Origin: Lentzea atacamensis
GTDB lineage: Bacteria; Actinomycetota; Actinomycetes; Mycobacteriales; Pseudonocardiaceae
DNA length: 64,000 nucleotides
Assembly (NCBI RefSeq): GCF_003269295.1
Contig: NZ_QLTT01000007.1
Location: 310,001-374,000, forward strand
Reading direction: 5' to 3'
Shown in pieces: positions 17,347 through 25,452 of the stretch. Under the pieces are notes generated by a model that saw nothing but the letters and a program-made list of their open reading frames with translations, did not search any database and had not been told where the DNA came from. A program made the translations under genes and the position numbers. The first letter of the stretch is position 1. Each line of letters starts with the position of its first letter.

Positions 17347-18580
17347 GGGCCTCGACGCTAGCTTCGGCCGGCAGGTCACGCATCGTCCGCAACGGTGAGA
17401 ACAACACCCACGCCGCCCCGGCGACGGCGCCGATGAGAGAGATCCACAGCGTCGGCACGATCCCGATCCACGAGCCGAGCCCGCCGCCCAGGAGTGCGCC
17501 CAGCGGCGTCGAGCCCCACACCACCCAGCGGATCGAGGCGTTCATCCGGCCGAGCAGGTGGTCGGGGCAGATCGCCTGCCGATAGCTCACCTGGCCGACG
17601 TTGTAGACGACGATCCCGAACACGTTCACCGCGAGGCCGACCATCGGGAGAACCAGCCCCCAGCCGTCCGAGATGAACGGCAGCGCCAGGGTGAAAGGCC
17701 AGGTCAGCAGTGGAATGAGCCAGATCATCCGAGCCTGCCCGACGAGCAGGCCGATCTTGTACGCGAAGGCCGCGCCGAGCACACCGCCGACGCCGCCCGC
17801 GCTGAGCACCAGGCCCGCCGTTCCCTCGCTCAGCTTCACGGTCTGCAGCAGGAACAGCACCATCACGGCGGCCTGGATGCCGTGGAAGAAGTTCGACGTG
17901 CCGGTGCACGCCACGATCTTGCGCAAGGTGGCGTTGCGGAAGACGAACCGCAGTCCCTCCATGACCTCGCGACGCAACTGCGGGTCGGGGTGGCGTTCCG
18001 GCGCCGGCTCCACGGTCTTGATCCGGACCAGGAAGAACGCCGAGCTCAGGTAGCCGAGTCCGGTCGCGAGCACACCGTTGGCCGCGCCGAGGAACTGCGC
18101 CGCGTAACCACCGATCGCCGGTCCGGACACCTCCGCCACCGACAGGCTGGCCTGCAGCTTCGAGTTGCCCTCGACGAGCTGACCGCGCCCGACAAGCGAC
18201 GGCAGGTACGACTGGTAGGCGACGTCGAAGAACACCGTGCACACGCCCACCGCGAGGCTCACCACGACCAGTTGCGGCAGGCCGAGCAGCCCCAGCCACC
18301 ACGCGACCGGAACGCTCAGCATCAGCGCGGCGCGGGCGACGTCCATCGCGATCATCAACGGTTTGCGGCGCATCCGGTCGACCCACACGCCCGCGGGCAG
18401 GCCGATCACCAGGAACGCCATCTGGCTCGCCGCGGCCAGCAGGCCCATCTCGAACGGTGTCGCGTTCAGCACACCCGCCGCGAGCAGCGGGACCACCGTC
18501 ATGCCGACACTCGCGCCGAACTGGCTGATCGTGTCGCCCATCCAGAGCCTGCGGAAGTCGGGGTGCCCCCAAAGCGCCAT
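17339..18580 (-). CDS. MFS transporter
   Basis: 413 residues with about 12 hydrophobic helices. The start region (HPDFRRLWMGDTISQFGASV) and the loop GVWVDRMRRKPLMIAMD match the enterobactin-exporter-like MFS_3 branch, which exports drugs or secondary metabolites by proton exchange. The substrate is unknown. It is first in an operon with the SMP-30 protein. A near-perfect operator lies between it and the divergent ArsR-like gene, so that regulator probably represses it. Confidence 0.88.
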   Translation of the reverse strand: MALWGHPDFRRLWMGDTISQFGASVGMTVVPLLAAGVLNATPFEMGLLAAASQMAFLVIGLPAGVWVDRMRRKPLMIAMDVARAALMLSVPVAWWLGLLGLPQLVVVSLAVGVCTVFFDVAYQSYLPSLVGRGQLVEGNSKLQASLSVAEVSGPAIGGYAAQFLGAANGVLATGLGYLSSAFFLVRIKTVEPAPERHPDPQLRREVMEGLRFVFRNATLRKIVACTGTSNFFHGIQAAVMVLFLLQTVKLSEGTAGLVLSAGGVGGVLGAAFAYKIGLLVGQARMIWLIPLLTWPFTLALPFISDGWGLVLPMVGLAVNVFGIVVYNVGQVSYRQAICPDHLLGRMNASIRWVVWGSTPLGALLGGGLGSWIGIVPTLWISLIGAVAGAAWVLFSPLRTMRDLPAEASVEAHG

Positions 18581-18598
18581 GCCGACGAGTCTGCGCTG

Positions 18599-18622
18599 AG
18601 TGATTGGAAGCGGTCAATCACT
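18599..18622. promoter_or_regulatory. Probable operator of the ArsR-like regulator
   Basis: AGTGATTG and CAATCACT (18599-18606, 18615-18622) form a perfect 8-bp inverted repeat in the 54-base gap between the divergent MFS and regulator genes. It likely overlaps both promoters. Confidence 0.6.
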
Positions 18623-18634
18623 TAGACTGAACGC

Positions 18635-19135
18635 GTGCCACTTTCCCGGAAGCGACGACCCGCGACGAAGGAAGAGGCCGCGGCTCTCAGCTCTGACCTG
18701 CGGCTTCGGATGATCCGCATGACGTTCGACCGCCCGCTCACCAACAAGGAGCTGGCGCAGCGGCTCGGCAAGGACCCCGCCACGACGCTGCACCACGTGC
18801 GCAAGCTCGTCGCCGCCGGATTCCTCGAAGCGATGCCGCCACGCGCGGGCAACCGGGGCGCCAAGGAGATCCCCTATCGGTCGACAGGCCTGTCGTGGCA
18901 GCTCGACAACAGCGAAAATATGGTCGCCGTCGGCGAAGCGATGCTGCACGCTTTTCTCGGCGAGGTTGCCGACATCGGGCTCGAGAACGTGGATCAGAGC
19001 CGCCTGGTCGTCACCGTCGACCCGGAGGAACTAAAACAGCGGCTCGCTTCGTTGTTGGATGAGCTGGCCGCGCAACCGGTCAGACCGGAAGTTCCCCGTG
19101 TGGCGATCTACCTCGCGGTGTATCCGGGGGACTGA
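18635..19135 (+). CDS. ArsR-like winged-helix regulator
   Basis: 166 residues from GTG 18635. The N-terminal winged helix includes LTNKELAQRLGKDPATTLHHVRK, typical of ArsR-fold regulators that act on a helix-3 major-groove contact. The C-terminal 80 residues are a separate helical part without the metal-binding cysteines of metal-sensing ArsR members, so an organic ligand is more likely (inference). Divergent from the MFS/SMP-30 operon, with a clear inverted repeat between. Confidence 0.85.
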   Translation: MPLSRKRRPATKEEAAALSSDLRLRMIRMTFDRPLTNKELAQRLGKDPATTLHHVRKLVAAGFLEAMPPRAGNRGAKEIPYRSTGLSWQLDNSENMVAVGEAMLHAFLGEVADIGLENVDQSRLVVTVDPEELKQRLASLLDELAAQPVRPEVPRVAIYLAVYPGD

Positions 19136-19160
19136 AGGTCCGTGGGACGATGAAGGGCAA

Positions 19161-20606
19161 ATGACGGAAAACATCCAGAGCACAGAGTTCGACACCGAGT
19201 GGGAAGACGACTTCTCGACAGGTGACTACGAACTCGCCGAACGCGCCGCACTGCGCCGTGTCGCCGGATTGTCCACCGAGCTCGAGGACATCACCGAGGT
19301 CGAGTACCGGCAGCTTCGCCTGGAGCGGGTCGTGCTCGTCGGGGTGTGGACCGAGGGCACGGCAGCGGACTCCGACGCCTCCCTCGCCGAACTCGCCCGC
19401 CTCGCCGAAACCGCTGGTTCCGAGGTGCTCGAGGGCGTCGTGCAAAGGCGTGACAAGCCAGATCCCGCGACGTACATCGGCTCCGGCAAGGTGGCCGAGC
19501 TGCGCGACGTGGTGCAGGCGACCGGCGCGGACACGGTGATCTGCGACGGTGAGCTCTCACCCGGCCAGCTGCGTCAGCTGGAGGAGAAGCTGAAGGTCAA
19601 GGTCATCGACCGGACCGCGCTCATCCTGGACATCTTCGCGCAGCACGCGCGGTCCAAGGAGGGCAAGGCCCAAGTCGAGTTGGCCCAGCTGCAGTACCTG
19701 ATGCCGCGTCTGCGCGGCTGGGGTGAGACGTTGTCGCGGCAGGCCGGTGGTCGTGCCGGCGGCGGCAACGGCGGTGTGGGTCTGCGCGGTCCCGGTGAAA
19801 CCAAGATCGAAACCGACCGTCGCAGGATCCGTGCGCGCATCGCCAAGCTGCGCCGCGAGATCGCCGCGATCGGCGTCATCCGCGAGACCAAGCGGAGCCG
19901 CCGCACGGCGAACGAGATCCCGAGCGTCGCCATCGCGGGTTACACGAACGCGGGCAAGTCGTCACTGCTCAACGCGCTGACGGACGCCGGAGTCCTGGTG
20001 GAGGACGCGCTGTTCGCCACCCTCGACCCGACGACCCGCCGCGCGCTGACGCCGGAAGGCCTGCCGTACACGCTGACGGACACCGTCGGCTTCGTCCGGC
20101 ATCTGCCGCACCAGCTCGTCGAGGCGTTCCGCTCGACGCTGGAGGAGGTCGGCCAGGCCGACCTGCTCGTGCACGTGGTCGACGGCTCCGACGGCATGCC
20201 GGAGAAGCAGGTCAGCGCCGTGCGCGAGGTCCTCGCCGAGATCAACGCGAAGAACGACACGCCGATGCCGCGCGAGCTGCTCGTCGTGAACAAGATCGAC
20301 GCGGTGGGCGACCTGGGCCTCGCGAGGCTGCGGCACCTGTTCCCGGACGCGTCGTTCGTGTCGGCGCACAAGGGCCTCGGCATCGAGGAACTGCGGGTCC
20401 GCATCGCCGAGCTCATGCCACGCCCGGAGGTTGTGGTCGAGGCGCTCGTGCCGTACGCGCGCGGCGAGGTCGTCGCCCGCGTGCACCGCGACGGCGAGGT
20501 GCTGTCCGAGAAGCACACGGAGTCGGGCACGCTGCTCAGCGCCCGCGTGCGCCCGGACCTCGCCGGCCTCCTCGAGGAGTTCGCGACGAACGGAACGCCT
20601 GCTTGA
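19161..20606 (+). CDS. hflX: Ribosome-splitting GTPase HflX
   Basis: 481 residues from ATG 19161. The N-terminal HflX domain and glycine-rich linker (GGRAGGGNGG near residue 197) precede the GTPase domain with G1 GYTNAGKS (260-267), G3 DTVGF near 307, and G4 NKID. HflX binds 50S subunits and rescues stalled or heat-stressed ribosomes. The N-terminus has an extra acidic 45-residue extension common in actinobacteria. It ends by overlapping the next gene (TTGA). Confidence 0.95.
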   Translation: MTENIQSTEFDTEWEDDFSTGDYELAERAALRRVAGLSTELEDITEVEYRQLRLERVVLVGVWTEGTAADSDASLAELARLAETAGSEVLEGVVQRRDKPDPATYIGSGKVAELRDVVQATGADTVICDGELSPGQLRQLEEKLKVKVIDRTALILDIFAQHARSKEGKAQVELAQLQYLMPRLRGWGETLSRQAGGRAGGGNGGVGLRGPGETKIETDRRRIRARIAKLRREIAAIGVIRETKRSRRTANEIPSVAIAGYTNAGKSSLLNALTDAGVLVEDALFATLDPTTRRALTPEGLPYTLTDTVGFVRHLPHQLVEAFRSTLEEVGQADLLVHVVDGSDGMPEKQVSAVREVLAEINAKNDTPMPRELLVVNKIDAVGDLGLARLRHLFPDASFVSAHKGLGIEELRVRIAELMPRPEVVVEALVPYARGEVVARVHRDGEVLSEKHTESGTLLSARVRPDLAGLLEEFATNGTPA

Positions 20607-21556
20607 TCCCGCCTCCACCGGTGGACGTGTGCCCGGTAGTCATGCAGGAGCTCTCCGGGCTCACGTCCGACGGAAAACAGTTCTTCGCCGTCAGCGACAG
20701 CGACAACGGCACGCTGCGCATCCAGGTCCTCGGCCGCGACTGCGTCGTGAAACGCACGATCACCGCGCCCGTGGACCCCTTCGACGTCGAAGACCTGGCG
20801 ATGACGCCGGACGGCACCCTCTGGGCCGCCGACACCGGCGACAACAACAAGTCCCGCTCCACGGTCGCCTTGCACAAGGTCTCACCTTCAGGCGCCGTGG
20901 AGCGGTTCCGCGTCACCTACCCGGACGGCAAACACGACGCCGAGGCGTTGCTCATCGACAAGTCCGGCATGCCGTACATCGTCACCAAGGAACCCCTCGG
21001 CTCCGCGCTGGTATATCGCCCTACGGCGGCGCTCCGAACCGATATATCAGTTCCGTTGGAGCAGGTGGCCCGCGTAACGCTGTCCAGCACGGACACCCCA
21101 GGCGGACCCCTGGAAGGCACCCTCGACTCGCGCCTGGTGACCGGCGCCGCCTCTATGGCCGACGGCTCCGCCATCGCCCTGCGCACCTACACCGACGCCT
21201 ATCTCTTCCCGGTCCCCGACGGTGACGTGGCCAAGGCCCTGTCCGGCGACCCGGTCCGCGTGCCTCTGCCGAACGAGCCCCAAGGCGAGGCCATCGCCTT
21301 CGACCCGGACGGCACCCTGCTGTCCGCCTCCGAAGGCGCGGGCACCCCGATCCGCGCCGTGGCCGGAGCCGCCGCCCTGGCGCAGCCACCCGCGCCGACG
21401 ACCACGACGCCGCCGCCACCCGCAGCCGACCAACCCCAAGCCGCCCCGCCGAACTCGTCGAGCTCCTGGCAGAACTGGCCCCTGGCTCTGACGCTCGGCA
21501 GCATCGTCCTCATCGCCGCATTGGTCATCGGCCTGCGCCTGCGCCGTCGAACCTGA
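20603..21556 (+). CDS. Beta-propeller protein with C-terminal membrane anchor
   Basis: 317 residues from TTG 20603, which overlaps the hflX stop; ATG 20642 is the alternative. The first 245 residues show propeller-like repeats (FFAVSDSDNGTLRIQV, DGTLWAADTGDNNKS, PQGEAIAFDPDGTLL). A Pro/Thr linker leads to one C-terminal membrane helix and an RLRRR end. No signal peptide is seen, which is odd for a protein with this layout, so the true start or topology is uncertain. A GATATATC motif at 21041 encodes TDIS. Confidence 0.75.
   Translation: MIPPPPVDVCPVVMQELSGLTSDGKQFFAVSDSDNGTLRIQVLGRDCVVKRTITAPVDPFDVEDLAMTPDGTLWAADTGDNNKSRSTVALHKVSPSGAVERFRVTYPDGKHDAEALLIDKSGMPYIVTKEPLGSALVYRPTAALRTDISVPLEQVARVTLSSTDTPGGPLEGTLDSRLVTGAASMADGSAIALRTYTDAYLFPVPDGDVAKALSGDPVRVPLPNEPQGEAIAFDPDGTLLSASEGAGTPIRAVAGAAALAQPPAPTTTTPPPPAADQPQAAPPNSSSSWQNWPLALTLGSIVLIAALVIGLRLRRRT
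21041..21048 (+). repeat. GATATATC motif inside the propeller gene
   Basis: ACCGATATATCAGTTCC encodes Thr-Asp-Ile-Ser-Val with the rare ATA codon. A weaker GTATATCG lies 30 bases to the left. Confidence 0.7.
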
Positions 21557-21654
21557 CCGCGGCCTCTCCGCTGCGTCACCGCCGCTCGGCCTGCCGCTAA
21601 CACAGTTCGCCGTTCACCCCTTTCCTGATCTTCGTCGGGGCCCGCTGACCTGCT

Positions 21655-21704
21655 CCTTAGCAATGACTCTTTTGACCTCGTCGTCAAAAGAGTCATTGCT
21701 AAGG
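21655..21704. terminator. Long conserved hairpin between convergent genes
   Basis: A perfect 22-bp stem (21655-21676 with 21683-21704) and 6-base loop. The arm contains CTTAGCAATGACTCTTTTG. It is AT-richer than the surroundings and its sequence recurs at 41742-41790 and, as one arm only, at 22915-22937. It lies 98 bases after the propeller stop; the rest of the 193-base gap is unremarkable. Confidence 0.8.
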
Positions 21705-21726
21705 CAGTTGGGAGGCGGGCCAGGCC

Positions 21727-21740
21727 GACCGATATATCAG
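21727..21740 (+). repeat. GATATATC motif linked to the long hairpin
   Basis: GACCGATATATCAG, 10 bases beyond the P450 stop and 23 bases from the hairpin arm. The same pairing and spacing is found at 41704-41790. Confidence 0.75.
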
Positions 21741-21749
21741 TTTCGGGGC

Positions 21750-22859
21750 TCAGTCCCAGGCGACGGGCATGCGTTCCAGGCCGCCGATCACGAGGCTCGC
21801 CCGGTGGGGGAGTTCGTCCTCGGGGACGGCGAGGCGCAGCTTCGGGAAGCGGGTGAAGAGGCCAGGAAAGGCGATCTTCAGCTCGATCCTGGCGAGATGC
21901 TGGCCGATGCACTGGTGGATGCCGTGGCCGAACGCGAGGTGCCCGGCCGCGCCGCGGGTCAGGTCGAGGAGTTCGGGCTCGGTGTAGCGGGCCGGGTCGT
22001 GGTTCGCGGATCGCAGCTCGACGAGGACGGTGTCGCCCTCGCGCACGAGGACGCCGTCGATCTCGACGTCTTCCAGCGCTGTGCGGACGGTGGCCGGAGT
22101 CAGGCTGATATATCGCAGGAGCTCTTCGACGGCGGCCTCGGGATCGGCGAGCATCGCGGCGACTCTCGCCTGGTCGCGGAGCAGTTCCAGCATGCCGAGC
22201 GACAGCATGTTCGTCGTCGTGTCGAGGCCGCCGCCGAACAACGCCATGCCCATCGAGGCCATTTCGTCGTTGGTGAGGTCGCTGTCCGCGTTGACCAGGT
22301 CGCTCAGCAGGTCGTCGGTCGGGTTCGCGTGTTTCGCCGCGACCATCTCCAGCATGAACTGCTGGAGCCGTCCGAACGCGGCGAACATCGCCTCCGCCTC
22401 GCCGGGCTCCGCGCCGCTGCCACCGGCCAGCAGGACGGCGTCCTGCTGGAACTCCGTGCGGCGCTCGTACGGGACGCCCAGCAGTTCGCAGATCATCAGG
22501 GCCGGCACCGGCACCGCGAAGTGCTCCACCAGGTCCGCGGGCGAGCCCTGCGCCGCGAGCTCCTCCAGGTGCTCGGCCGTGATGGCTTCGAGCCGCTCGG
22601 CGAGCAGCCGCATCCGCCGGACGGTGAACTGACCGGTCAGCTTGCTGCGGTAGCGGGTGTGGTCCGGCGGGTCGTGGTCGGTGAACGCGCCGGGCGGCGA
22701 CGGCGGCGCGTCGCCGGGGCTGCCCGGACCGAACGGGTTGTGCATCAGGTCCGGGCGGATGCTGAAGCGGTTGTCGGCGAGCACGGCGCGCACGGTCGCG
22801 TAGTCATGTGCTCGCCAGCCGACGTGCCCGTCCGGGTACGTCATCGGGCTGAGTGTCAT
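21750..22859 (-). CDS. Cytochrome P450
   Basis: 369 residues from ATG 22859 (GGGGGAGG upstream). The I-helix is FGGGLDTTT (about 208-216), the ExxR is EELLR (245-249) and the heme-ligand loop is FGHGIHQCIG with C317. It is a soluble class I bacterial P450 of the CYP105/107-like type; the substrate is unknown and no ferredoxin gene is adjacent. At 369 residues it is shorter than the usual 400, mainly at the N-terminus, with little before the GHVGWRAHDY region. A divergent regulator gene suggests inducible expression. A GATATATC motif lies inside at 22107. Confidence 0.92.
   Translation of the reverse strand: MTLSPMTYPDGHVGWRAHDYATVRAVLADNRFSIRPDLMHNPFGPGSPGDAPPSPPGAFTDHDPPDHTRYRSKLTGQFTVRRMRLLAERLEAITAEHLEELAAQGSPADLVEHFAVPVPALMICELLGVPYERRTEFQQDAVLLAGGSGAEPGEAEAMFAAFGRLQQFMLEMVAAKHANPTDDLLSDLVNADSDLTNDEMASMGMALFGGGLDTTTNMLSLGMLELLRDQARVAAMLADPEAAVEELLRYISLTPATVRTALEDVEIDGVLVREGDTVLVELRSANHDPARYTEPELLDLTRGAAGHLAFGHGIHQCIGQHLARIELKIAFPGLFTRFPKLRLAVPEDELPHRASLVIGGLERMPVAWD
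22107..22114 (-). repeat. GATATATC motif inside the P450 gene
   Basis: GCTGATATATCGC; on the coding strand it is read as Arg-Tyr-Ile-Ser, a different frame from the DIS copies, so the DNA rather than the peptide is conserved. Confidence 0.65.
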
Positions 22860-22868
22860 TGCCTCCCC

Positions 22869-22941
22869 CTTGCAACGAGATCTTTCTCCTTCTTGCAAGC
22901 TAAAAACGTTTGCGGACGAAGTCAAAAGACTCATTGCAATG
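22869..22941. promoter_or_regulatory. Divergent P450/regulator promoter with TTGCAA sites and half of the long hairpin
   Basis: Three TTGCAA cores (22870, 22893, 22934) lie in this 80-base gap; the last sits in the palindrome CATTGCAATG that contains the regulator's ATG. Bases 22915-22937 match the right arm and loop of the hairpins at 21.7 and 41.7 kb, with GTCAAAAGACTCATTGC as the core. The pattern suggests autoregulation by the divergent regulator. Confidence 0.6.
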
Positions 22942-23730
22942 GCTTGGAGTGCAAGGCACGATGAGGTTGTGCCTGGTAAGCGGCTAGATCAAGAGGAACG
23001 GCAGCTCATCGCCCAGTGGCTGTGGGACGGGCTGGGGTACTCCGAAATCGGGAGGCGGTTGCAAAGGCCGGCCTCGACGATCCAGCGGGAAGTGGCTCGC
23101 AACGGGGGTCACAACAACTACCGGCCGGGCGCCGCGCACCAGGCGGCGAGCGAGCGGGCGATGCGTCGGATGCCCGCGGTGGACGATCTCGACGTCGACG
23201 ACGAGGCGTACTCGTTCGGGCGCAGTCCCGGAGAGGTGCAGGAGTTCCACCTGAGGCTGGTCGCGTCGTTCGTACAGACGGGCATCCCGAAGACGGCGGC
23301 GCGGATCCTGGCCGAGATCTTCATGGTGGACAAGGGCAGCCTGTCGGCGACCGAGCTGGTGCTGCGGCTGTCGGTGAGTCCCGGCACGGTGTCGCGGTCG
23401 ACGAGCTACCTGCAGGATCTCGGGCTGTTGCGCAGCGAGCGCGACGGCAAGCGCATGCGCTACTTCCTCGACGACGACATCTGGTACCGCGCGTGGCTGA
23501 GCAGCGCGGAACGCAACTCCGTGTGGGCGCACACCGCGCTGGAGGGTGCCGAGATCTTCGGTCTCGACACCCCCGTGGGCGCACGCCTCAAGGACATGGG
23601 GCAGTTCTTCTCGTTCGTCGTGGTGGACATGGAGTCCACCAGGAAAAAGTGGCTCGACTTCTTCGAGAAGAAGAAGCGAGCCCGCGAGAAGGCCCGGGAC
23701 AGAGCTACGGGAGACGCCTCAGCACGGTGA
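22939..23730 (+). CDS. Regulator: IS30-like HTH fused to a GbsR/MarR-type domain
   Basis: 263 residues from ATG 22939. The N-terminal 55 residues (LDQEERQLIAQWLWDGLGYS, then RPASTIQREVARNGG) resemble the helix-turn-helix of IS30 transposases. From about residue 90 a GbsR/MarR winged helix follows (ARILAEIFMV, LSVSPGTVSRSTSYL, LGLLRSERDGKRMRYFL). It thus has two predicted DNA-binding parts. It is divergent from the P450 gene and its start codon lies inside a TTGCAA palindrome. It converges on lexA and overlaps the lexA end by 26 bases. Confidence 0.85.
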   Translation: MAWSARHDEVVPGKRLDQEERQLIAQWLWDGLGYSEIGRRLQRPASTIQREVARNGGHNNYRPGAAHQAASERAMRRMPAVDDLDVDDEAYSFGRSPGEVQEFHLRLVASFVQTGIPKTAARILAEIFMVDKGSLSATELVLRLSVSPGTVSRSTSYLQDLGLLRSERDGKRMRYFLDDDIWYRAWLSSAERNSVWAHTALEGAEIFGLDTPVGARLKDMGQFFSFVVVDMESTRKKWLDFFEKKKRAREKARDRATGDASAR

Positions 23731-24397
23731 CGACCTTGCCGAGGATGGTGGCCTCGTCGCCGTTGATCGGCTGGTAGGCCGGGTTGTGCGGCATCAGCCA
23801 CACGTGGCCGTCCTTGCGCTTGAACGTCTTCACGGTCGCCTCGCCGTCGATCATGGCGGCGACGATCTCGCCCTGGTCGGCGGTCGGCTGCTTGCGGATG
23901 ACGACCCAGTCGCCGTCGGTGATGGCGGCGTCGATCATCGAGTCACCGACGACGCGCAGCAGGAACAGTTCGCCCTCGCCGACGATCTCGCGCGGCAGCG
24001 GGAACACGTCCTCGATCGACTCCTCCGCCAGGATCGGGCCACCGGCCGCGATCCGGCCGACCATCGGCACGTACGCGGGGGTCGGCTTGGACATCGGGTC
24101 GAGGCCCGGGTCGATCTCTGCGGGCAGCATCCCGACCGCGCGCGGGCGGTTCGGGTCGCGGCGCAGGAAGCCCTTCCGCTCCAGCGCGCGCAACTGGTAC
24201 GCGACCGAGGAGGTCGACGTGAGGCCCACGGCCTCACCGATCTCCCGCACGCTCGGCGGGTAGCCGAAGCGGTCGACCCAGTCACGGATCACGTCGAGCA
24301 CCTTGCGCTGACGCAGGGTCAGGCCGGCGTTTCCCGCGATCTCGCTCACCTCTGGCTCCACAAGAGCGGGGTCCGGGTCGATCGTCTTGCCTGCCAC
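23705..24397 (-). CDS. lexA: SOS repressor LexA
   Basis: 230 residues from GTG 24397, with GAGGAGGACA upstream. The N-terminal winged helix contains the GYPPSVREIGEAVGLTS recognition helix. The cleavage site is A118-G119 (RIAAGG) and the catalytic pair is S153 (GDSM) and K190 (ATVK). It represses DNA-damage genes and self-cleaves when RecA is activated. A near-consensus SOS box at 24490-24505 implies autoregulation. The 3' end overlaps the convergent regulator gene by 26 bases. Confidence 0.96.
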   Translation of the reverse strand: MAGKTIDPDPALVEPEVSEIAGNAGLTLRQRKVLDVIRDWVDRFGYPPSVREIGEAVGLTSTSSVAYQLRALERKGFLRRDPNRPRAVGMLPAEIDPGLDPMSKPTPAYVPMVGRIAAGGPILAEESIEDVFPLPREIVGEGELFLLRVVGDSMIDAAITDGDWVVIRKQPTADQGEIVAAMIDGEATVKTFKRKDGHVWLMPHNPAYQPINGDEATILGKVVTVLRRLP

Positions 24398-24489
24398 GGT
24401 CGCTGTCCTCCTCGCCGCCCCCAGTTCGAATGGGATTCCGGCATTCCGTCGATCTTCACGGTCGACGGTAGTCGTGTTTGCTGCACAGA

Positions 24490-24505
24490 TCAAACACCTG
24501 TTCGA
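24490..24505. promoter_or_regulatory. SOS box upstream of lexA
   Basis: TCAAAC, four bases, GTTCGA: one mismatch from the mycobacterial LexA site TCGAAC-N4-GTTCGA, 93 bases upstream of the lexA start. Confidence 0.75.
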
Positions 24506-24570
24506 GGTATTTGGGCGCGTGTTGTGGCGTCCGGCGGGTCGGTCTGATAGAAATTCGCACGGACGTTCGA

Positions 24571-24586
24571 TCGAACCCCTGTTCGA
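24571..24586. promoter_or_regulatory. Perfect SOS box upstream of the small membrane protein gene
   Basis: TCGAAC CCCT GTTCGA, an exact match to the mycobacterial LexA consensus, 32 bases before the next start. A second half-site pair GTTCGATCGAAC overlaps it on the left (24565-24576). Confidence 0.9.
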
Positions 24587-24617
24587 TCATGGTGCTTGAC
24601 CTGCGATGGAGGGCGTC

Positions 24618-24890
24618 ATGGCGGTAATCGTCGAGAAGCGGTTGCGCGTTGTCGAGGACGCGGACGTCGTAGCGGGACGTCCACTCCGTTCGGGTCCTCG
24701 TGTCATGCCGCGGCGCCCGGCGACCAAACCGCGTCCGGTCGCGGTGCCCTCGTCACGTGACTCCAGCTCGTGCGACGTTCGGCCCAAGCGTGAGTCCGCG
24801 CTCGAACTCCTCGCCGTCGGCGTGCTGAGCGCGTTGACGATCATCGCCCTCGGCGTGCTCTACCTGCAGCAGGCCGGCGTCACCCCGTAA
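24618..24890 (+). CDS. Small SOS-controlled membrane protein (DivS/ChiZ-like position, no LysM)
   Basis: 90 residues from ATG 24618, preceded by GGAGGGCG. A basic N-terminal part (about 60 residues, RPATKPRPVAVPSS) is followed by one membrane helix and only six further residues. The gene sits divergently next to lexA under a perfect SOS box. That is the place of Rv2719c (ChiZ) in Mycobacterium and DivS in Corynebacterium, SOS-induced cell-division inhibitors. Those proteins carry a LysM or hydrolase part after the membrane helix, which is absent here. A division-inhibitor role without wall-hydrolase activity is inferred. Confidence 0.75.
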   Translation: MAVIVEKRLRVVEDADVVAGRPLRSGPRVMPRRPATKPRPVAVPSSRDSSSCDVRPKRESALELLAVGVLSALTIIALGVLYLQQAGVTP

Positions 24891-24971
24891 GACCGAAGCG
24901 AAACCGAAGCCTCTCGGAAGTGGCCCTGTCCACCATTCGGTGCGACAGACGAGACCATCCCCGGAGGCACC

Positions 24972-25430
24972 ATGGCGAAGCACACCCACCACCGCGGTGA
25001 CCGCCTGACGTTGCGGTGAGACCCGCGATCACCGGTGTGGTGAGCGCGAACAGCGCCGTTCCCGCGCAGGCCGCTCCCATCACCGGCGCTCAGCCCACGA
25101 CCGGCATCGCGGTCGCCGTCATCACGCACGATCCACGTGAGGACGATGCGCCGCTGCCGGACTCCACGCGAGCCGCGCTCGCGATGGACCGCGTACTCGC
25201 CAATCCTGCCGAGTCGTCGGTGTCCTATGCGGGTGTGCGGCTGGAAGGTCATCTTCACGCACGTCACCGTCCGCTTGAGCGGCGAGTTGCTGCGCAACGC
25301 CACCGAAGGCCACCGCGACGGCGCGTGCACCGGCTCCAACACCAGCGGCAGCTGCTGGAACTACTTCGCCAACACCTCGCTCGTGGAGAAGGCGCACGCC
25401 GGAGTGCTCCGCGTGCTGGCTCCCCGATAG
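24972..25430 (+). pseudogene. Frameshifted remnant of a small secreted protein
   Basis: A good ribosome site (CCGGAGGCACC) precedes ATG 24972, which opens MAKHTHHRGDRLTLR and then stops at 25015-25017. The next frame continues at once as a signal-peptide-like stretch (PAITGVVSANSAVPAQAAP). From about 25230 coherent coding returns to the first frame (VIFTHVTVRLSGELLRN, then GACTGSNTSGSCWNYF, ending APR). Two compensating frameshifts would restore one exported protein of about 150 residues with paired cysteines. It could be a pseudogene or sequencing errors. Confidence 0.6.
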
Positions 25431-25452
25431 AAACACCGAGAGGGAAACAAGC

